NCBI RefSeq assembly: GCF_030295765.1
Contig: NZ_AP027293.1
Span: 1 to 64,000, forward strand
Source: Neptuniibacter halophilus
GTDB lineage: Bacteria; Pseudomonadota; Gammaproteobacteria; Pseudomonadales; Balneatricaceae
DNA length: 64,000 bases
Direction of reading: 5' to 3'
Made by a program: the position numbers and the translations under genes. The notes beneath the pieces are model-generated. The model did not search any database. It had not been told where the DNA came from and saw only the letters and a list, made by a program, of their open reading frames with translations. Positions 33,604 to 41,705 of this stretch are shown piece by piece. Each line of letters starts with the position of its first letter. Within the stretch, counting starts at the first letter, position 1.

Positions 33604-33637
33604 GGCGCGATCCTACCCGCGCCTCAAACCTACGAGG
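33604..33637 (+). promoter_or_regulatory. Leader element E: hairpin with ATCCTACC loop and CCTACGAGG box
   Basis: GGCGCG (33604-33609) and CGCGCC (33618-33623) form a perfect 6-bp stem around loop ATCCTACC. ACCTACGAGG (33628-33637) follows 8 bp before the ATG at 33646. The stem is unrelated to the other elements. Confidence 0.75.
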
Positions 33638-33645
33638 AACATGAT

Positions 33646-34245
33646 ATGTCTATCGATTCTAATACCGTCCTGACTAAAACTATTGGTGACCACCAGCTTA
33701 AGGCTGAAATCTCTCTGTGCTGTGTCCTGCACGCAAACTACCCGTTTCAGATTCATGTAACTCTCGGAGCTGAAAAAGTTTTTGTCTACAGCTCTGCGCA
33801 TATTTCGAATACCAGCGTTCAGGATATGCAGAAGATGTTCGATTCCGTTACCGTTCACACCTGTTGTAATGAGGGATGTGATCATCCGATTCTGCAAACT
33901 GAATCAGAAGACCAATCTATGCAGTGTTCTTCATGCCGTAGCGCAGCGGCAAAGGCTGAATTTGCGAAAGCCATGATTGAGATTGACCGGGAGGAACTTG
34001 AGGAGCTGATTGCTCGTAAAGAGCAGGGAATGGTTTATCGTACTTCCATCTGGATTCACGCTGAATTTGGTGATGATGAAGAGAAGATCGTGCTTTCCGA
34101 TCGGCAGCTGACTAAGGCGAAAATCCAGCAGTACGCGAAAGGAGCTGGTTCTGTCACTGCTAAGCCTGATTATTCGGTCTGTTCAATTGATGATTATATC
34201 GATTCGCTGAAAGCCCGGATCGCTGAAGCAGAGCAGGGGGCCTGA
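33646..34245 (+). CDS. Plasmid protein with a Cys-rich segment, unknown function
   Basis: A 199-residue protein. Residues about 72-108 contain CCNEGCDH and QCSSCRSAAAK, four or more Cys spaced like a zinc-binding module. The second half is charged and helical (a Glu/Lys-rich stretch around 115-130). The gene starts after leader element E and has its own promoter with a palindromic operator. The next gene begins 2 bp after its stop, so the two form an operon. Function unknown. Confidence 0.6.
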   Translation: MSIDSNTVLTKTIGDHQLKAEISLCCVLHANYPFQIHVTLGAEKVFVYSSAHISNTSVQDMQKMFDSVTVHTCCNEGCDHPILQTESEDQSMQCSSCRSAAAKAEFAKAMIEIDREELEELIARKEQGMVYRTSIWIHAEFGDDEEKIVLSDRQLTKAKIQQYAKGAGSVTAKPDYSVCSIDDYIDSLKARIAEAEQGA

Positions 34246-34247
34246 AG

Positions 34248-34610
34248 ATGAAAGAGAATAATCAAATGGCTAGTTCCCCAGAGATTGCTCTGGGGGCCTT
34301 GGCCCTTCTTCTGGGCGATTTGTTGAACTCGGTTCTGCTTGATGGGGCCACAGAGGCAAGAGACTGCCTCGACTGCTTTGAGGACTATGACTGGGTTATG
34401 AATCCCAATGGCGATAGAGTCCTATTCGATGAGCTGCTGAAAAAAGGACTCGATGGTGACATGTCTATCACTGAGCTGGATCAGTTCATGGGCATGCTTT
34501 CTGCAGAAGGTAACTACCATCATTACCTGTCTATTTATCAGGGGCGACAGGCGCTGGCTGGGCACCCGGTTATGATCAATGGCCGGGAAATCATCTTACC
34601 AAAGATATAG
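34248..34610 (+). CDS. Small plasmid protein, unknown function
   Basis: A 120-residue protein, ATG preceded by AGGGGGCC, starting 2 bp after the preceding stop. It begins with a hydrophobic helix (IALGALALLLGDLLNSVLL) that looks amphipathic rather than a signal peptide, followed by acidic residues (DCLDCFEDYD). No family is recognised. It is probably translated with the gene before it. The hairpin F follows. Confidence 0.55.
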   Translation: MKENNQMASSPEIALGALALLLGDLLNSVLLDGATEARDCLDCFEDYDWVMNPNGDRVLFDELLKKGLDGDMSITELDQFMGMLSAEGNYHHYLSIYQGRQALAGHPVMINGREIILPKI

Positions 34611-34620
34611 AGAACTTATT

Positions 34621-34643
34621 GGCTGGTGGGCGGTCTACCAGCC
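34621..34643 (+). promoter_or_regulatory. Leader element F: GGCTGGTGG hairpin without the box
   Basis: GGCTGGTGG and CTACCAGCC form a 9-bp stem with one wobble pair and a GCGGT loop. It precedes the ATG at 34667. It shares the stem family with A, B and C but lacks the CCTACGAGG box; a GAGCAATGGA segment sits near the start instead. Confidence 0.55.
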
Positions 34644-34666
34644 AACAAGTGAGCAATGGAATTGAT

Positions 34667-35485
34667 ATGTCCTGTGATACCTATGCACGACCAGACCCCG
34701 TAAATGCCCCCTGTGCGGTTCTAAGGAAACTCCGGAAAGATGCTAATACTGTTATAGATAAAGCACCTGAGGCATCGATCCTCGAACGTCAGGTATGGAA
34801 CAGTTCAGATCTCTGCTGTTCGGCATTCTGTAAGGAACCAACAGTATGCATCCAATGTAATGTCCCACTGGATGCGCTTGTCTCGTTGGTGCATACAAAT
34901 ATGTGGGAGAAGGAAAACAAAATTTGGTGTGACGGTTTATTTGGCTCGAAAGGTCTCCATTGCGATGGTTGGCCAGAAGATTTTGGCGACTACTTCCTGA
35001 GCCCAATTAAGAGTAAGTGGTTTCCTGCTCAAGGTTCTTCAGAGATTTTAAATGTCTACGCATACGGCGGGGCCGCTCACTGTGCCAACGGTGTCCATCG
35101 CTTACTGGGCGGCATGGTGGTACTGCTGAAAGAATTTGGAGATAAGGCTTTCCTAAATCAGGTGAATGTTACTTATCACCCACTTAAGGTAGGGGCTGCG
35201 GAGATTCTGGATTTAGCATTGAAAGAAAATTTAAAGGTTGAATCCAACGGTGACTTTATTCGACTTCGCAGATTAATAGGACCCTTTGCTACGTATGACG
35301 CACGCAATAAAGATGCGCTTGTTGAATGCTCTCCACGCGATGTGAAGCTGGCAGAGAAGGTAGAGGAGAAGTGGAAGCGAATGCCGCGAGAAGTGATCGA
35401 GAAGCTTCTGAAAAACGATTGGCTCCATTCACAATTGCTACCTGCTGGTGGCCTGACCCTCGAACCAGTATTGGAAACCTCTTAA
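34667..35485 (+). CDS. Plasmid protein of unknown function
   Basis: A protein of about 272 residues from the ATG at 34667. The frame is open to a TTG at 34619, but that stretch covers hairpin F, so the internal ATG is preferred. It is Cys-rich in the first half (SDLCCSAFCKEP, CIQCNV), and GGAAHCANGVHRLLGG looks like a buried helix. No known domain. A role in plasmid maintenance is only suggested by position. It ends facing the small leftward gene at 35553. Confidence 0.55.
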   Translation: MSCDTYARPDPVNAPCAVLRKLRKDANTVIDKAPEASILERQVWNSSDLCCSAFCKEPTVCIQCNVPLDALVSLVHTNMWEKENKIWCDGLFGSKGLHCDGWPEDFGDYFLSPIKSKWFPAQGSSEILNVYAYGGAAHCANGVHRLLGGMVVLLKEFGDKAFLNQVNVTYHPLKVGAAEILDLALKENLKVESNGDFIRLRRLIGPFATYDARNKDALVECSPRDVKLAEKVEEKWKRMPREVIEKLLKNDWLHSQLLPAGGLTLEPVLETS

Positions 35486-35509
35486 TTTATCATCACCTGG
35501 TATCGGGTG

Positions 35510-35554
35510 AGCTGGCTTGAGAGCGCTCAATGGTCGATGGGTAATCCACCAGCT
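35510..35554. repeat. Element G: nested inverted repeat between convergent genes
   Basis: AGCTGG (35510-35515) and CCAGCT (35549-35554) form an outer stem, with TTGAG/CTCAA (35517-35521, 35526-35530) inside. It resembles the nested design of element A and shares the GCTGG stem. Lying between two convergent stops, it may serve as a terminator. Confidence 0.5.
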
Positions 35555-35876
35555 ATGGATGGCTATCTGTATCGGATACCAGTTGCGCCAAATGTGCCCT
35601 TCTTTCATTAAAGCGTTCTTCAAGCTGTAACAGGGCTCTGTAATACCGAGAATTTTTTGCCCTCTTATCCATGTCACAGTGATCCACCAGCACCAGAACG
35701 GCACCTTCAGCTAAACCGAGCTGAAGCGTGTGCCTTGCCGCCTCAGTATCAGGAATGATCGCGTGAGTGGAATAGGGCATGAATGCGTGGGGCTGAATTA
35801 CCAGAGCGCATCCAATTTTTTGTGCTCGATTGCTCAAAGCACGGAGTTTTTCAGTCACCGGATATCGCTTGGCCAT
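35553..35876 (-). CDS. Small plasmid protein, unknown function
   Basis: A protein of about 107 residues from the ATG at 35876 (GAGGGATC upstream; a TTG at 35894 lies over this site and is unlikely). The sequence is basic at both ends with a hydrophobic middle (LAEGAVLVLVDHCDMD). It contains no recognised motif. It converges with the preceding gene and is separated from the recombinase gene by 97 bp in the same leftward direction. Function unknown. Confidence 0.55.
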   Translation of the reverse strand: MAKRYPVTEKLRALSNRAQKIGCALVIQPHAFMPYSTHAIIPDTEAARHTLQLGLAEGAVLVLVDHCDMDKRAKNSRYYRALLQLEERFNERRAHLAQLVSDTDSHP

Positions 35877-35973
35877 CTTAAATAGATCCCTCAATAAGAA
35901 TGGGACCGACTATAAGCATTGGACCACCATTGATCAATGTTACCTACCTGGCTCAATGGGAACCCGTTGTTGG

Positions 35974-36990
35974 TTAGCGCTGGGGGCTATGGGGCCGCTC
36001 TACAGTCACCGTAGAATTTTCTGGCTCTGTGTAACGGTTGCCGGCTTTTTCGCGGATACGCTCGATCTCAGACGGATCTGCTTCAACACCGCATTCATTC
36101 CCCCGCCCAAACTTTTTCTTTCCGTAGTGGCTGGTGGCTGTAGCATCGCTACCGTGGCCCATTAGTGCTGCGATCGTTTTGATGGCGGTCTTGGCTTGCT
36201 TGAGGTTCGCTGAAAATTGATGACGGCCTGAATACAGAACAGGGTTTCTTTTTCTGCTGGGCCAAAGTTTTCGAGTGGTGTAAGTCATGCGGTCCTTACA
36301 GGCAGTGTAATAATCCTGAAAGGCTTCTTTGTCGGGGAGATTCTTCACTGACCTGTAATGTGTTAATAGTGTGAGCCATCTTTCTTCTGAGAGATCAGTG
36401 AATCTCAGTGTCCGGCTTTCACCATGGGCGCGACCGTTGGTTGCCTTCCCATTCTTAACAATCAGAGTAGGCTTGTCAACGATATTACCACTGGCATCCA
36501 TCTCCCCTGGGACCAATAATTCTGATCCCCACCACTCTGATGGACGGAGCCCTGTTATCTCCGTGGCCCCCAAAAAGAGTAGGGTGCGCAATGCAGTGGA
36601 TTCCTCTTCTTTTCCTCCCCGCGAGACATACCTTTCATGAGACTCGATTAAAGCCTTTGTAAGCTGCTCTGAATCGCGCTCTGAAAGTGACTTCTTTTTT
36701 GTCGCGCTTGTCTTCGTCGCCTCGCTGCAAGCAAAGGTGCCTATGTCTGCAATGGTGCCTGCTAAATCGGTATCCATTGCTATGGTTTTCATATACCAAA
36801 CGAGTGCCGCTCTGTTTTGTCTCCAGGATGCCTTGGAGATCGTTTCTCGATAGGCCCCCAGCCAACTTAGGAAATCATCCTCATGAAGATCCCAATCCCT
36901 TTCGCGCTCTTTCAGGTAGGCCTGTAGCCGTCCCTGAGCGCGTTTAAGGTAGTCTGCCTCGGTCTTTTCGACCCGTGTTGGTAACGACAT
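35974..36990 (-). CDS. Tyrosine recombinase/integrase
   Basis: A 338-residue protein with an N-terminal SAM-like core-binding domain (about 10-90) and a C-terminal catalytic domain. Catalytic residues are visible: Arg149 in TGLRPSE, YSGRH (Tyr253, Arg256, with His257 following), His279 in LMGHGS and Tyr289 in SHYGK as nucleophile. A His-to-Tyr change in the HxxR motif is tolerated in the family. It may resolve plasmid multimers or mobilise gene modules. It reads away from the 24-bp repeats at 37119-37190, which could be its binding sites. Confidence 0.88.
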   Translation of the reverse strand: MSLPTRVEKTEADYLKRAQGRLQAYLKERERDWDLHEDDFLSWLGAYRETISKASWRQNRAALVWYMKTIAMDTDLAGTIADIGTFACSEATKTSATKKKSLSERDSEQLTKALIESHERYVSRGGKEEESTALRTLLFLGATEITGLRPSEWWGSELLVPGEMDASGNIVDKPTLIVKNGKATNGRAHGESRTLRFTDLSEERWLTLLTHYRSVKNLPDKEAFQDYYTACKDRMTYTTRKLWPSRKRNPVLYSGRHQFSANLKQAKTAIKTIAALMGHGSDATATSHYGKKKFGRGNECGVEADPSEIERIREKAGNRYTEPENSTVTVERPHSPQR

Positions 36991-37118
36991 TCAATAGGCC
37001 CCTATGTTCTTAGGTATCTATTCTCGCTTAGGTCTCTATTTACACCGGGTTTCTCATACAAAACAGGCCCCATTTCGCTCTTGATTTGATAAGCGTTGCC
37101 ATTTCCCTATACCCCCAC

Positions 37119-37190
37119 GTTACTGCGAGTGTTTTTGCGGGTGTTACAGCGAGTATTTTCCCAAGTGTTACAGCGAGTGTGATTTGAGGA
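37119..37190. repeat. Three 24-bp iterons, core GTTACWGCGAGT
   Basis: GTTACTGCGAGT at 37119, GTTACAGCGAGT at 37143 and GTTACAGCGAGT at 37167 start exactly 24 bp apart. The 12-bp core is conserved and the other half diverges. The layout is that of replication or recombination iterons; no initiator is present, and the adjacent recombinase is the nearest candidate binder. Confidence 0.7.
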
Positions 37191-37382
37191 GGATTCTAGC
37201 GTAATCGAACATGATTTGCAGAACGGATTATTAAAATATACCTACGAAACGGAAGTGTACTCAGAACTCTGCCGCGATCAGGTATTGAGATGCCTAACAA
37301 TGGCGTTCTATAAGGGCATCACAAAAAAGCCTGACTTATCAATAAATTAAGCTCTCAAGGTAACTTGTAAGTTCCGTGGAGT

Positions 37383-37454
37383 CACCTACAAGGCACCTAC
37401 AAGGTTCCTACAAAGTTCCTATGAGTTACCTACGGGGAACCTCGTAGGTAACTC
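37383..37454. repeat. parC-like array of 11-bp repeats, left cluster
   Basis: CCTAC-type cores start at 37385, 37396, 37407, 37418, 37429 and 37440, exactly 11 bp apart. The last unit is inverted, so GAGTTACCTACG (37423-37434) and CGTAGGTAACTC (37443-37454) form a perfect 12-bp hairpin. The 11-bp phasing matches the organisation of parC in ParM/ParR plasmids such as R1. A matching cluster lies at 43023-43122, and the ParM/ParR genes are between the two. Confidence 0.78.
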
Positions 37455-37478
37455 CACGATCTCTAGGGCTTCAAAAAA

Positions 37479-37509
37479 TTGTTACGATAGGGGATAATTA
37501 AAATATTAT
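37479..37509 (+). promoter_or_regulatory. Putative promoter of the dotDCB-icmT-parMR operon
   Basis: TTGTTA (37479-37484) and AATATT (37502-37507) are 17 bp apart, with TATTAT (37504-37509) as an alternative -10. The left 11-bp array ends 24 bp upstream, so a protein bound there could control the whole operon. Confidence 0.45.
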
Positions 37510-37533
37510 TGTTAAACGGGATATTAAAAGGCT

Positions 37534-38076
37534 ATGAAGCTACGTTCTATATTTTCACCGCTGGCCGCTGCAGCGATGTTAAGTGCGATTGCAGGCTGCC
37601 AAACGATGCAACCTGAAGAACCTAAGACCAAGGCCGTCCCGCAAGGGCCTAGTTTGGTGGAAAGTGATCCTGCGATGCTGCAGCTGGTGTCAATCGCCCA
37701 GAACCTTCATGAGCGCACGGCGATTAATGACCAGATTATGACTAGCCGGTATGGCATTCAGGAGGAGGCCAGAGTACCGGTGGATAATCTGCCCTCTGAT
37801 CTCAAGCGGATCATCTCCTACCCAGGCGGTGCTCAGCTCCCTTTAGAGACCGCGCTTAAGGATCTCTGCCAGAAGGGCAACATTAGTTATATCCATCCCC
37901 AAGGGAAAAAGCCGCTAACCGGTATCTATGTGATCTTTGACGGGCAGCTAAGAACTGTCGCTGAATTTATTGCTGATGCAGCCAGACAAGCTGGTTATCG
38001 CGCTGACGTTGTTTTCGATATCACTGCAGAGCCTAATCCTTCAATTCAGATTATTTATAAGGGTGCGGTACTGTGA
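37534..38076 (+). CDS. dotD: DotD/TraH-like type IVB secretion lipoprotein
   Basis: A 180-residue outer-membrane lipoprotein. The signal peptide ends with lipobox LSAIAGC, so Cys22 or nearby becomes lipidated. The C-terminal half (LPLETALKDLCQ..., VIFDGQLRTVAEFIADAARQAGY) has the secretin N-domain-like fold of DotD. With DotC and DotH it forms the outer-membrane core complex. The ATG is preceded by AAAAGG. It is the first gene of a compact operon and overlaps dotC by 4 bp. Confidence 0.88.
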   Translation: MKLRSIFSPLAAAAMLSAIAGCQTMQPEEPKTKAVPQGPSLVESDPAMLQLVSIAQNLHERTAINDQIMTSRYGIQEEARVPVDNLPSDLKRIISYPGGAQLPLETALKDLCQKGNISYIHPQGKKPLTGIYVIFDGQLRTVAEFIADAARQAGYRADVVFDITAEPNPSIQIIYKGAVL

Positions 38077-38951
38077 AGAAGCGAATCATCGCCTGTTCTG
38101 TTTTGGCCGTCATAGCGTTATCCGGGTGTGGGTCCACTACTCAGCCGAAGATGAATGTTCCAGATGCTGAGATGGTAAGAGCCTCAAAGAAAACTTGGGA
38201 CACCGATCTGAGTTTAGAGGCATTGCAGTCTTTAAAAGGCGTTAGCGCTGAGGAAGCAGTGGCCTTGCAGGTAGAGACTGGCGATGGTTCCCGCTACCAA
38301 GCCCTCAAAAATGCGGCCTATAACTTAGGTATCCAGTCAGGGCTCTATAAAAGAAGGCTGCATCTCAACCAGATGCTGCAAACAGCCCAGCCTCAGCTTG
38401 GCAAGATTTTCGACTTCTCTCCCTGGATACTGCCTGGCAATGTGTTTCCCCCTGTCATTACTGAAACACAGGGAATGCTTCAGAAGAATGGCCGTACAGA
38501 GCTGAGAGGTGTGCGTCATTCTTACCATATTCTGACCATGCCTCAGGTTTTGATCGAACCTCCTACTTACCTTAACTACCTAGTTCGTCATTATCCCGCC
38601 CCATCTCGGCCTAATGCATTGCGCTTGCCAAATGGTGCAGTTGAAGAAAAGAACTGGGCTCTATGGGTACAGGAAGGCTGGGAGATTGGAACGCAGCAGG
38701 CTGATCTTCAATATCAAGCGGATGTGAACAGACTGAAGCGTGACCTGAAAGGGATTCGTTTATTCCATGATCTGGTCGCCAAAAAAGTAATCACCATGCC
38801 GCGTATTGCTCGGCAGGAGTTTGGTGTCGTGAGATCTAAAGACGGTCGCACACTCAACATTGGTGATGAAGTGCTAAGCATTGTCACTGATTCCAATTTC
38901 ACGCCTGCGGATGAGTGGGTGCCAGTAATAGGGGAACGTATCGGTGAATAG
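38073..38951 (+). CDS. dotC: DotC/TraI-like type IVB secretion lipoprotein
   Basis: A 292-residue lipoprotein with signal peptide and lipobox IALSGC (about 14-19). It shows family stretches such as LKNAAYNLGIQSGLYKRR and FSPWILPGNVFPPVI, and NWALWVQEGWEIG. DotC sits in the outer-membrane core with DotD and DotH. It overlaps dotD by 4 bp and dotB by 8 bp, which indicates translational coupling. Length is normal for the family. Confidence 0.9.
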   Translation: MKKRIIACSVLAVIALSGCGSTTQPKMNVPDAEMVRASKKTWDTDLSLEALQSLKGVSAEEAVALQVETGDGSRYQALKNAAYNLGIQSGLYKRRLHLNQMLQTAQPQLGKIFDFSPWILPGNVFPPVITETQGMLQKNGRTELRGVRHSYHILTMPQVLIEPPTYLNYLVRHYPAPSRPNALRLPNGAVEEKNWALWVQEGWEIGTQQADLQYQADVNRLKRDLKGIRLFHDLVAKKVITMPRIARQEFGVVRSKDGRTLNIGDEVLSIVTDSNFTPADEWVPVIGERIGE

Positions 38952-40254
38952 CAAAGCCAAGTACTTTGAGGCCAAGCTTATACCAGTGCAGCGGCTGCCA
39001 TCTCAGATCACGCCAGCAGTCTTTGACGAACTCCTGATGATAGGAGCTGAGCATGGCGCATCCGATGTGATTTTTAGATCCTCAACTGAAGTACGGGCGC
39101 GTGTCAGTGGCTCGCTCCAGAAAATTAGTGATGCTGCAATAGATGTAGAAGATATTATGACGTTCATTGCCAATTGTGAGACTAAGCAAATGGCAATCAG
39201 TTTACAGAGCGGCAATGTAAAGTCATTCGCTTACAGTGTCCGGACTTCTGTGAATGGCGAGATGAAAGCTAAAAGATTCCGTTTGTCGGCTTCTACCGTT
39301 GTTGATAAGCGATCTGAATCAGGTGCACGACTCGTATGCCGTCCGATTGAAGACCGTGCACTACCAATCGCAGCACTGAATCTGCCTACAGAACTCCAGT
39401 CGATGCTCACCACCCGCAATAATAAGGGAATCATCCTTATTACTGGTGAGACCGGCTCAGGAAAAACAACCTTGCTTGCTTCTGTAATCGATGAAAAGGC
39501 CAGACAGGACGGTATCAACATTGCCACCCTAGAGGATCCGGTCGAGTTTAATCTTTCCTACCTTAATGACGAGTCTGCTTCAGTCGTATCGCAAGCAGGC
39601 ATAGGTCGGCATCTGCCTAATTTCTCAGAAGGGTTAAGGGGTCTGCTTCGGGATAATCCCGATGTAATCATGGTAGGCGAGATGAGGGATCAGGAAACGA
39701 TCAAGCTGGGCGTAGAGGCAAGCCGTACAGGCCATCTTGTTTATTCCACTATTCATGTCACAAGTGTGGCGGCCATCATCGACAGGATGTGTATCTCTTT
39801 TGAGGGGTCTGAGCAGATAGAAATTGCTGCCAGCCTCATTGATAGCCTTCGGTGCGGGGTTAATCAGCAGTTGGTGGCGAAACTCTGCCCACATTGTTCC
39901 GAACCTCTATCTGAACTCGATCCAGTCTTAAAGGACGCCGCTATTGATATATCCGGTGCGCGTCAAGCGACTGGCTGTGAGAAATGCGACGGGACTGGTG
40001 TATCAGGACGTTACCCAATTATCGAATACCTAATGTTAACCAATCAAACGCGGTTGGAATTGAATGTCTTGCTGATTACCAAGGGGCTGGGGGCGATTAC
40101 CCACCGACTTATGGAGCTGGTGGAGCAGTACGGTCAATCAAAGTTACAGGCAGCTCAAAGCGCGTTTGAAGCAGGGGCGATATCTCAGGAGGTTTTTGTC
40201 TCGATCTTTGTTGAATATCAAACAATGGAGTATCTGAAAAGTGTCAGAGCCTAA
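38944..40254 (+). CDS. dotB: DotB/TraJ-like secretion ATPase
   Basis: A 436-residue VirB11/PilT-type ATPase. Walker A GETGSGKT is at 168-175, Walker B IMVGEMRD at 242-249 and the His box GHLVYSTIH at 263-271. Two CxxC pairs (CPHC, CEKC) in the C-terminal part suggest a metal site. DotB is a hexameric cytoplasmic ATPase that powers pilus-like functions or substrate transfer. The start is GTG at 38944 preceded by GGGGAAC, overlapping dotC. It overlaps icmT by 14 bp. Confidence 0.93.
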   Translation: MNSKAKYFEAKLIPVQRLPSQITPAVFDELLMIGAEHGASDVIFRSSTEVRARVSGSLQKISDAAIDVEDIMTFIANCETKQMAISLQSGNVKSFAYSVRTSVNGEMKAKRFRLSASTVVDKRSESGARLVCRPIEDRALPIAALNLPTELQSMLTTRNNKGIILITGETGSGKTTLLASVIDEKARQDGINIATLEDPVEFNLSYLNDESASVVSQAGIGRHLPNFSEGLRGLLRDNPDVIMVGEMRDQETIKLGVEASRTGHLVYSTIHVTSVAAIIDRMCISFEGSEQIEIAASLIDSLRCGVNQQLVAKLCPHCSEPLSELDPVLKDAAIDISGARQATGCEKCDGTGVSGRYPIIEYLMLTNQTRLELNVLLITKGLGAITHRLMELVEQYGQSKLQAAQSAFEAGAISQEVFVSIFVEYQTMEYLKSVRA

Positions 40255-40522
40255 GGAGATAAGGTGGTGGGATACTTCACTGCCTATGACGATCATGGGG
40301 TTATCTGGTGAGCCTTTTGTGCTTGTTGTATTGATCCCTCTTTTTCCTTTCGGTCCTTTCATCTCCTTTATTGGCTGGTGCTTGCTGGTTAATTTGCTGA
40401 TCAGTTGGGGATTCCGGAAAGGGTTTATGCAGTTTCTGTTCTATTTAAAGCGCGAATTTTTCAACAACCGCCGACGTATCTACAGCGCAAGGTATAGCAA
40501 ACGGCGATTTCAGGGTTATTAA
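40241..40522 (+). CDS. icmT: IcmT/TraK-like membrane protein
   Basis: A 93-residue protein with two closely spaced hydrophobic segments (about 15-60) and a basic C-terminus (NNRRRIYSARYSKRR). Length and position directly after dotB match IcmT/TraK in Legionella and R64. The start is GTG at 40241, with GGAG upstream, overlapping dotB. Sequence similarity is modest, so the assignment relies partly on gene order. It is followed 2 bp later by the ParM-like gene. Confidence 0.72.
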   Translation: MSEPKEIRWWDTSLPMTIMGLSGEPFVLVVLIPLFPFGPFISFIGWCLLVNLLISWGFRKGFMQFLFYLKREFFNNRRRIYSARYSKRRFQGY

Positions 40523-40524
40523 TC

Positions 40525-41703
40525 ATGTTCAAAAAAGAAAAGTACTTCGAGAAAACCCCGGTAGCGGATTATCTGAAATCGATGAACGATCTTGGCTACG
40601 ATGGGCAAATGTTAGTGCCAATTATTGCATCCGATGATGGCTATGCTCAGATTAATATGGCCTGGCTGGAGCTGGTTCTGGATGGCGAATCGGTTGTGGC
40701 GCGTATTATGGAAGACCAAATTTCAGCAATCGCTAAACGCGGCCAACATCTCAACGCTGCCATGGGCGGTGCAACACACCTCTATGGAGTAGAAGAGGGG
40801 GGAGTAGAGTATTCGGTTCATCCCTACATCTTCGAGCCTGAAGATACACGCAGGGCTGAATACGCTACTTCTGAATTGAATCTGTGCCTGATACACGCGG
40901 GCCTGGATCGGCTCGGTCTGGCAGGGGAAAAGGTGGCGCTCCTCACCGGTTTACCTTTGGAAGAGTGCCTGGATGGAGAGAGCGGCTTTAACGAGATGCT
41001 TATATCCCGGAAAGTGAAGAACTTGCGCCGTAAGGTCTATGTCGGCAAGTCCGGAAACCCGTCTGCTGAAGTCGTATTTGCGGGTGTATACCCGGAAGCT
41101 CTGGCTGGCATGATGGATTACATGCTGGATGAGTACGGTAATTTGCGTGATGGGGTGGAAGAGAATGTGGCTCGTTTAGCAATCGATATCGGCGGTAATA
41201 CCACTGACCTAGCCATTGTGCTTCCTGGCGGCGTTGTTGGTGAAAAGCTTACCCTGAAGCAGGGCGTTAAGCATGTTAAAGACAAGCTACGCCTCAATCT
41301 GATGAAGCGATTCGATTATGAGCCAGACGATATGATGCTGGAGCAGGCTTTGAAAACCTGCAAAGTGTCGTGGTTCGGTGGTCTGGAAGAAGATGTAACC
41401 CCTGAAGTAGAAAATGCTGTTGATAGTGTTATGTCTCCACTTACCAAGCAAATTGATGCATTTAAGAAAAAAATCCCTTCATTGCGTGAAATCGTTGGCT
41501 TTGGAGGTGGTGTGGCTTTGATGGAAGACCTGATCCGCGAGAAAAATCCAAACATCATTATCATCGACAACCCTGCCGGGGCAAACGCCCGCGGATTCCT
41601 GAAAAGTGCTTTGCTCTATAGCTTCGATGAAATCATGGCTGATGTTGAGCGGGCCTTGAATGCAAAGGTTAGCACTCCAACTGAAGAATATGCTGCAGGT
41701 TAG
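40525..41703 (+). CDS. parM: ParM/StbA-like actin-family segregation protein
   Basis: A 392-residue actin-fold protein. The first phosphate motif is ASDDGYAQINMAW (about 35-47), the second IDIGGNTTDLA near 222, and the adenosine motif GFGGGVALMEDLI near 328. ParM proteins polymerise with ATP and push plasmid copies apart through ParR bound to parC. The ParR-like gene follows 2 bp after. Its place inside a conjugation operon, 2 bp after icmT, is unusual and may couple segregation to transfer. Alternative: an unrelated actin-like protein working in the secretion machine. Confidence 0.82.
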   Translation: MFKKEKYFEKTPVADYLKSMNDLGYDGQMLVPIIASDDGYAQINMAWLELVLDGESVVARIMEDQISAIAKRGQHLNAAMGGATHLYGVEEGGVEYSVHPYIFEPEDTRRAEYATSELNLCLIHAGLDRLGLAGEKVALLTGLPLEECLDGESGFNEMLISRKVKNLRRKVYVGKSGNPSAEVVFAGVYPEALAGMMDYMLDEYGNLRDGVEENVARLAIDIGGNTTDLAIVLPGGVVGEKLTLKQGVKHVKDKLRLNLMKRFDYEPDDMMLEQALKTCKVSWFGGLEEDVTPEVENAVDSVMSPLTKQIDAFKKKIPSLREIVGFGGGVALMEDLIREKNPNIIIIDNPAGANARGFLKSALLYSFDEIMADVERALNAKVSTPTEEYAAG

Positions 41704-41705
41704 TT

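Larger units (their letters stand above)
36991..37533. other. 543-bp non-coding region with two repeat arrays
   Basis: This gap between the recombinase and dotD holds the 24-bp iterons, the 11-bp parC-like array and the operon promoter, each listed separately. No gene is seen. Confidence 0.7.

Noticed and set aside
28099..33637. The hairpin leaders as single-stranded promoters (Frpo/ssi type) active on incoming plasmid DNA.
   Set aside because: They occur on both strands, whereas only one strand enters the recipient, and duplex promoters are visible before D and E. Not excluded for one orientation.
28099..35554. The hairpins between accessory genes as integron-type attC sites used by the tyrosine recombinase at 35974-36990.
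   Set aside because: The typical GTTRRRY and RYYYAAC core sites are not present, the hairpins lie just upstream of starts instead of downstream of stops, and the recombinase shows no integron-integrase insertion that I could recognise. Still a possible alternative for elements F and G.
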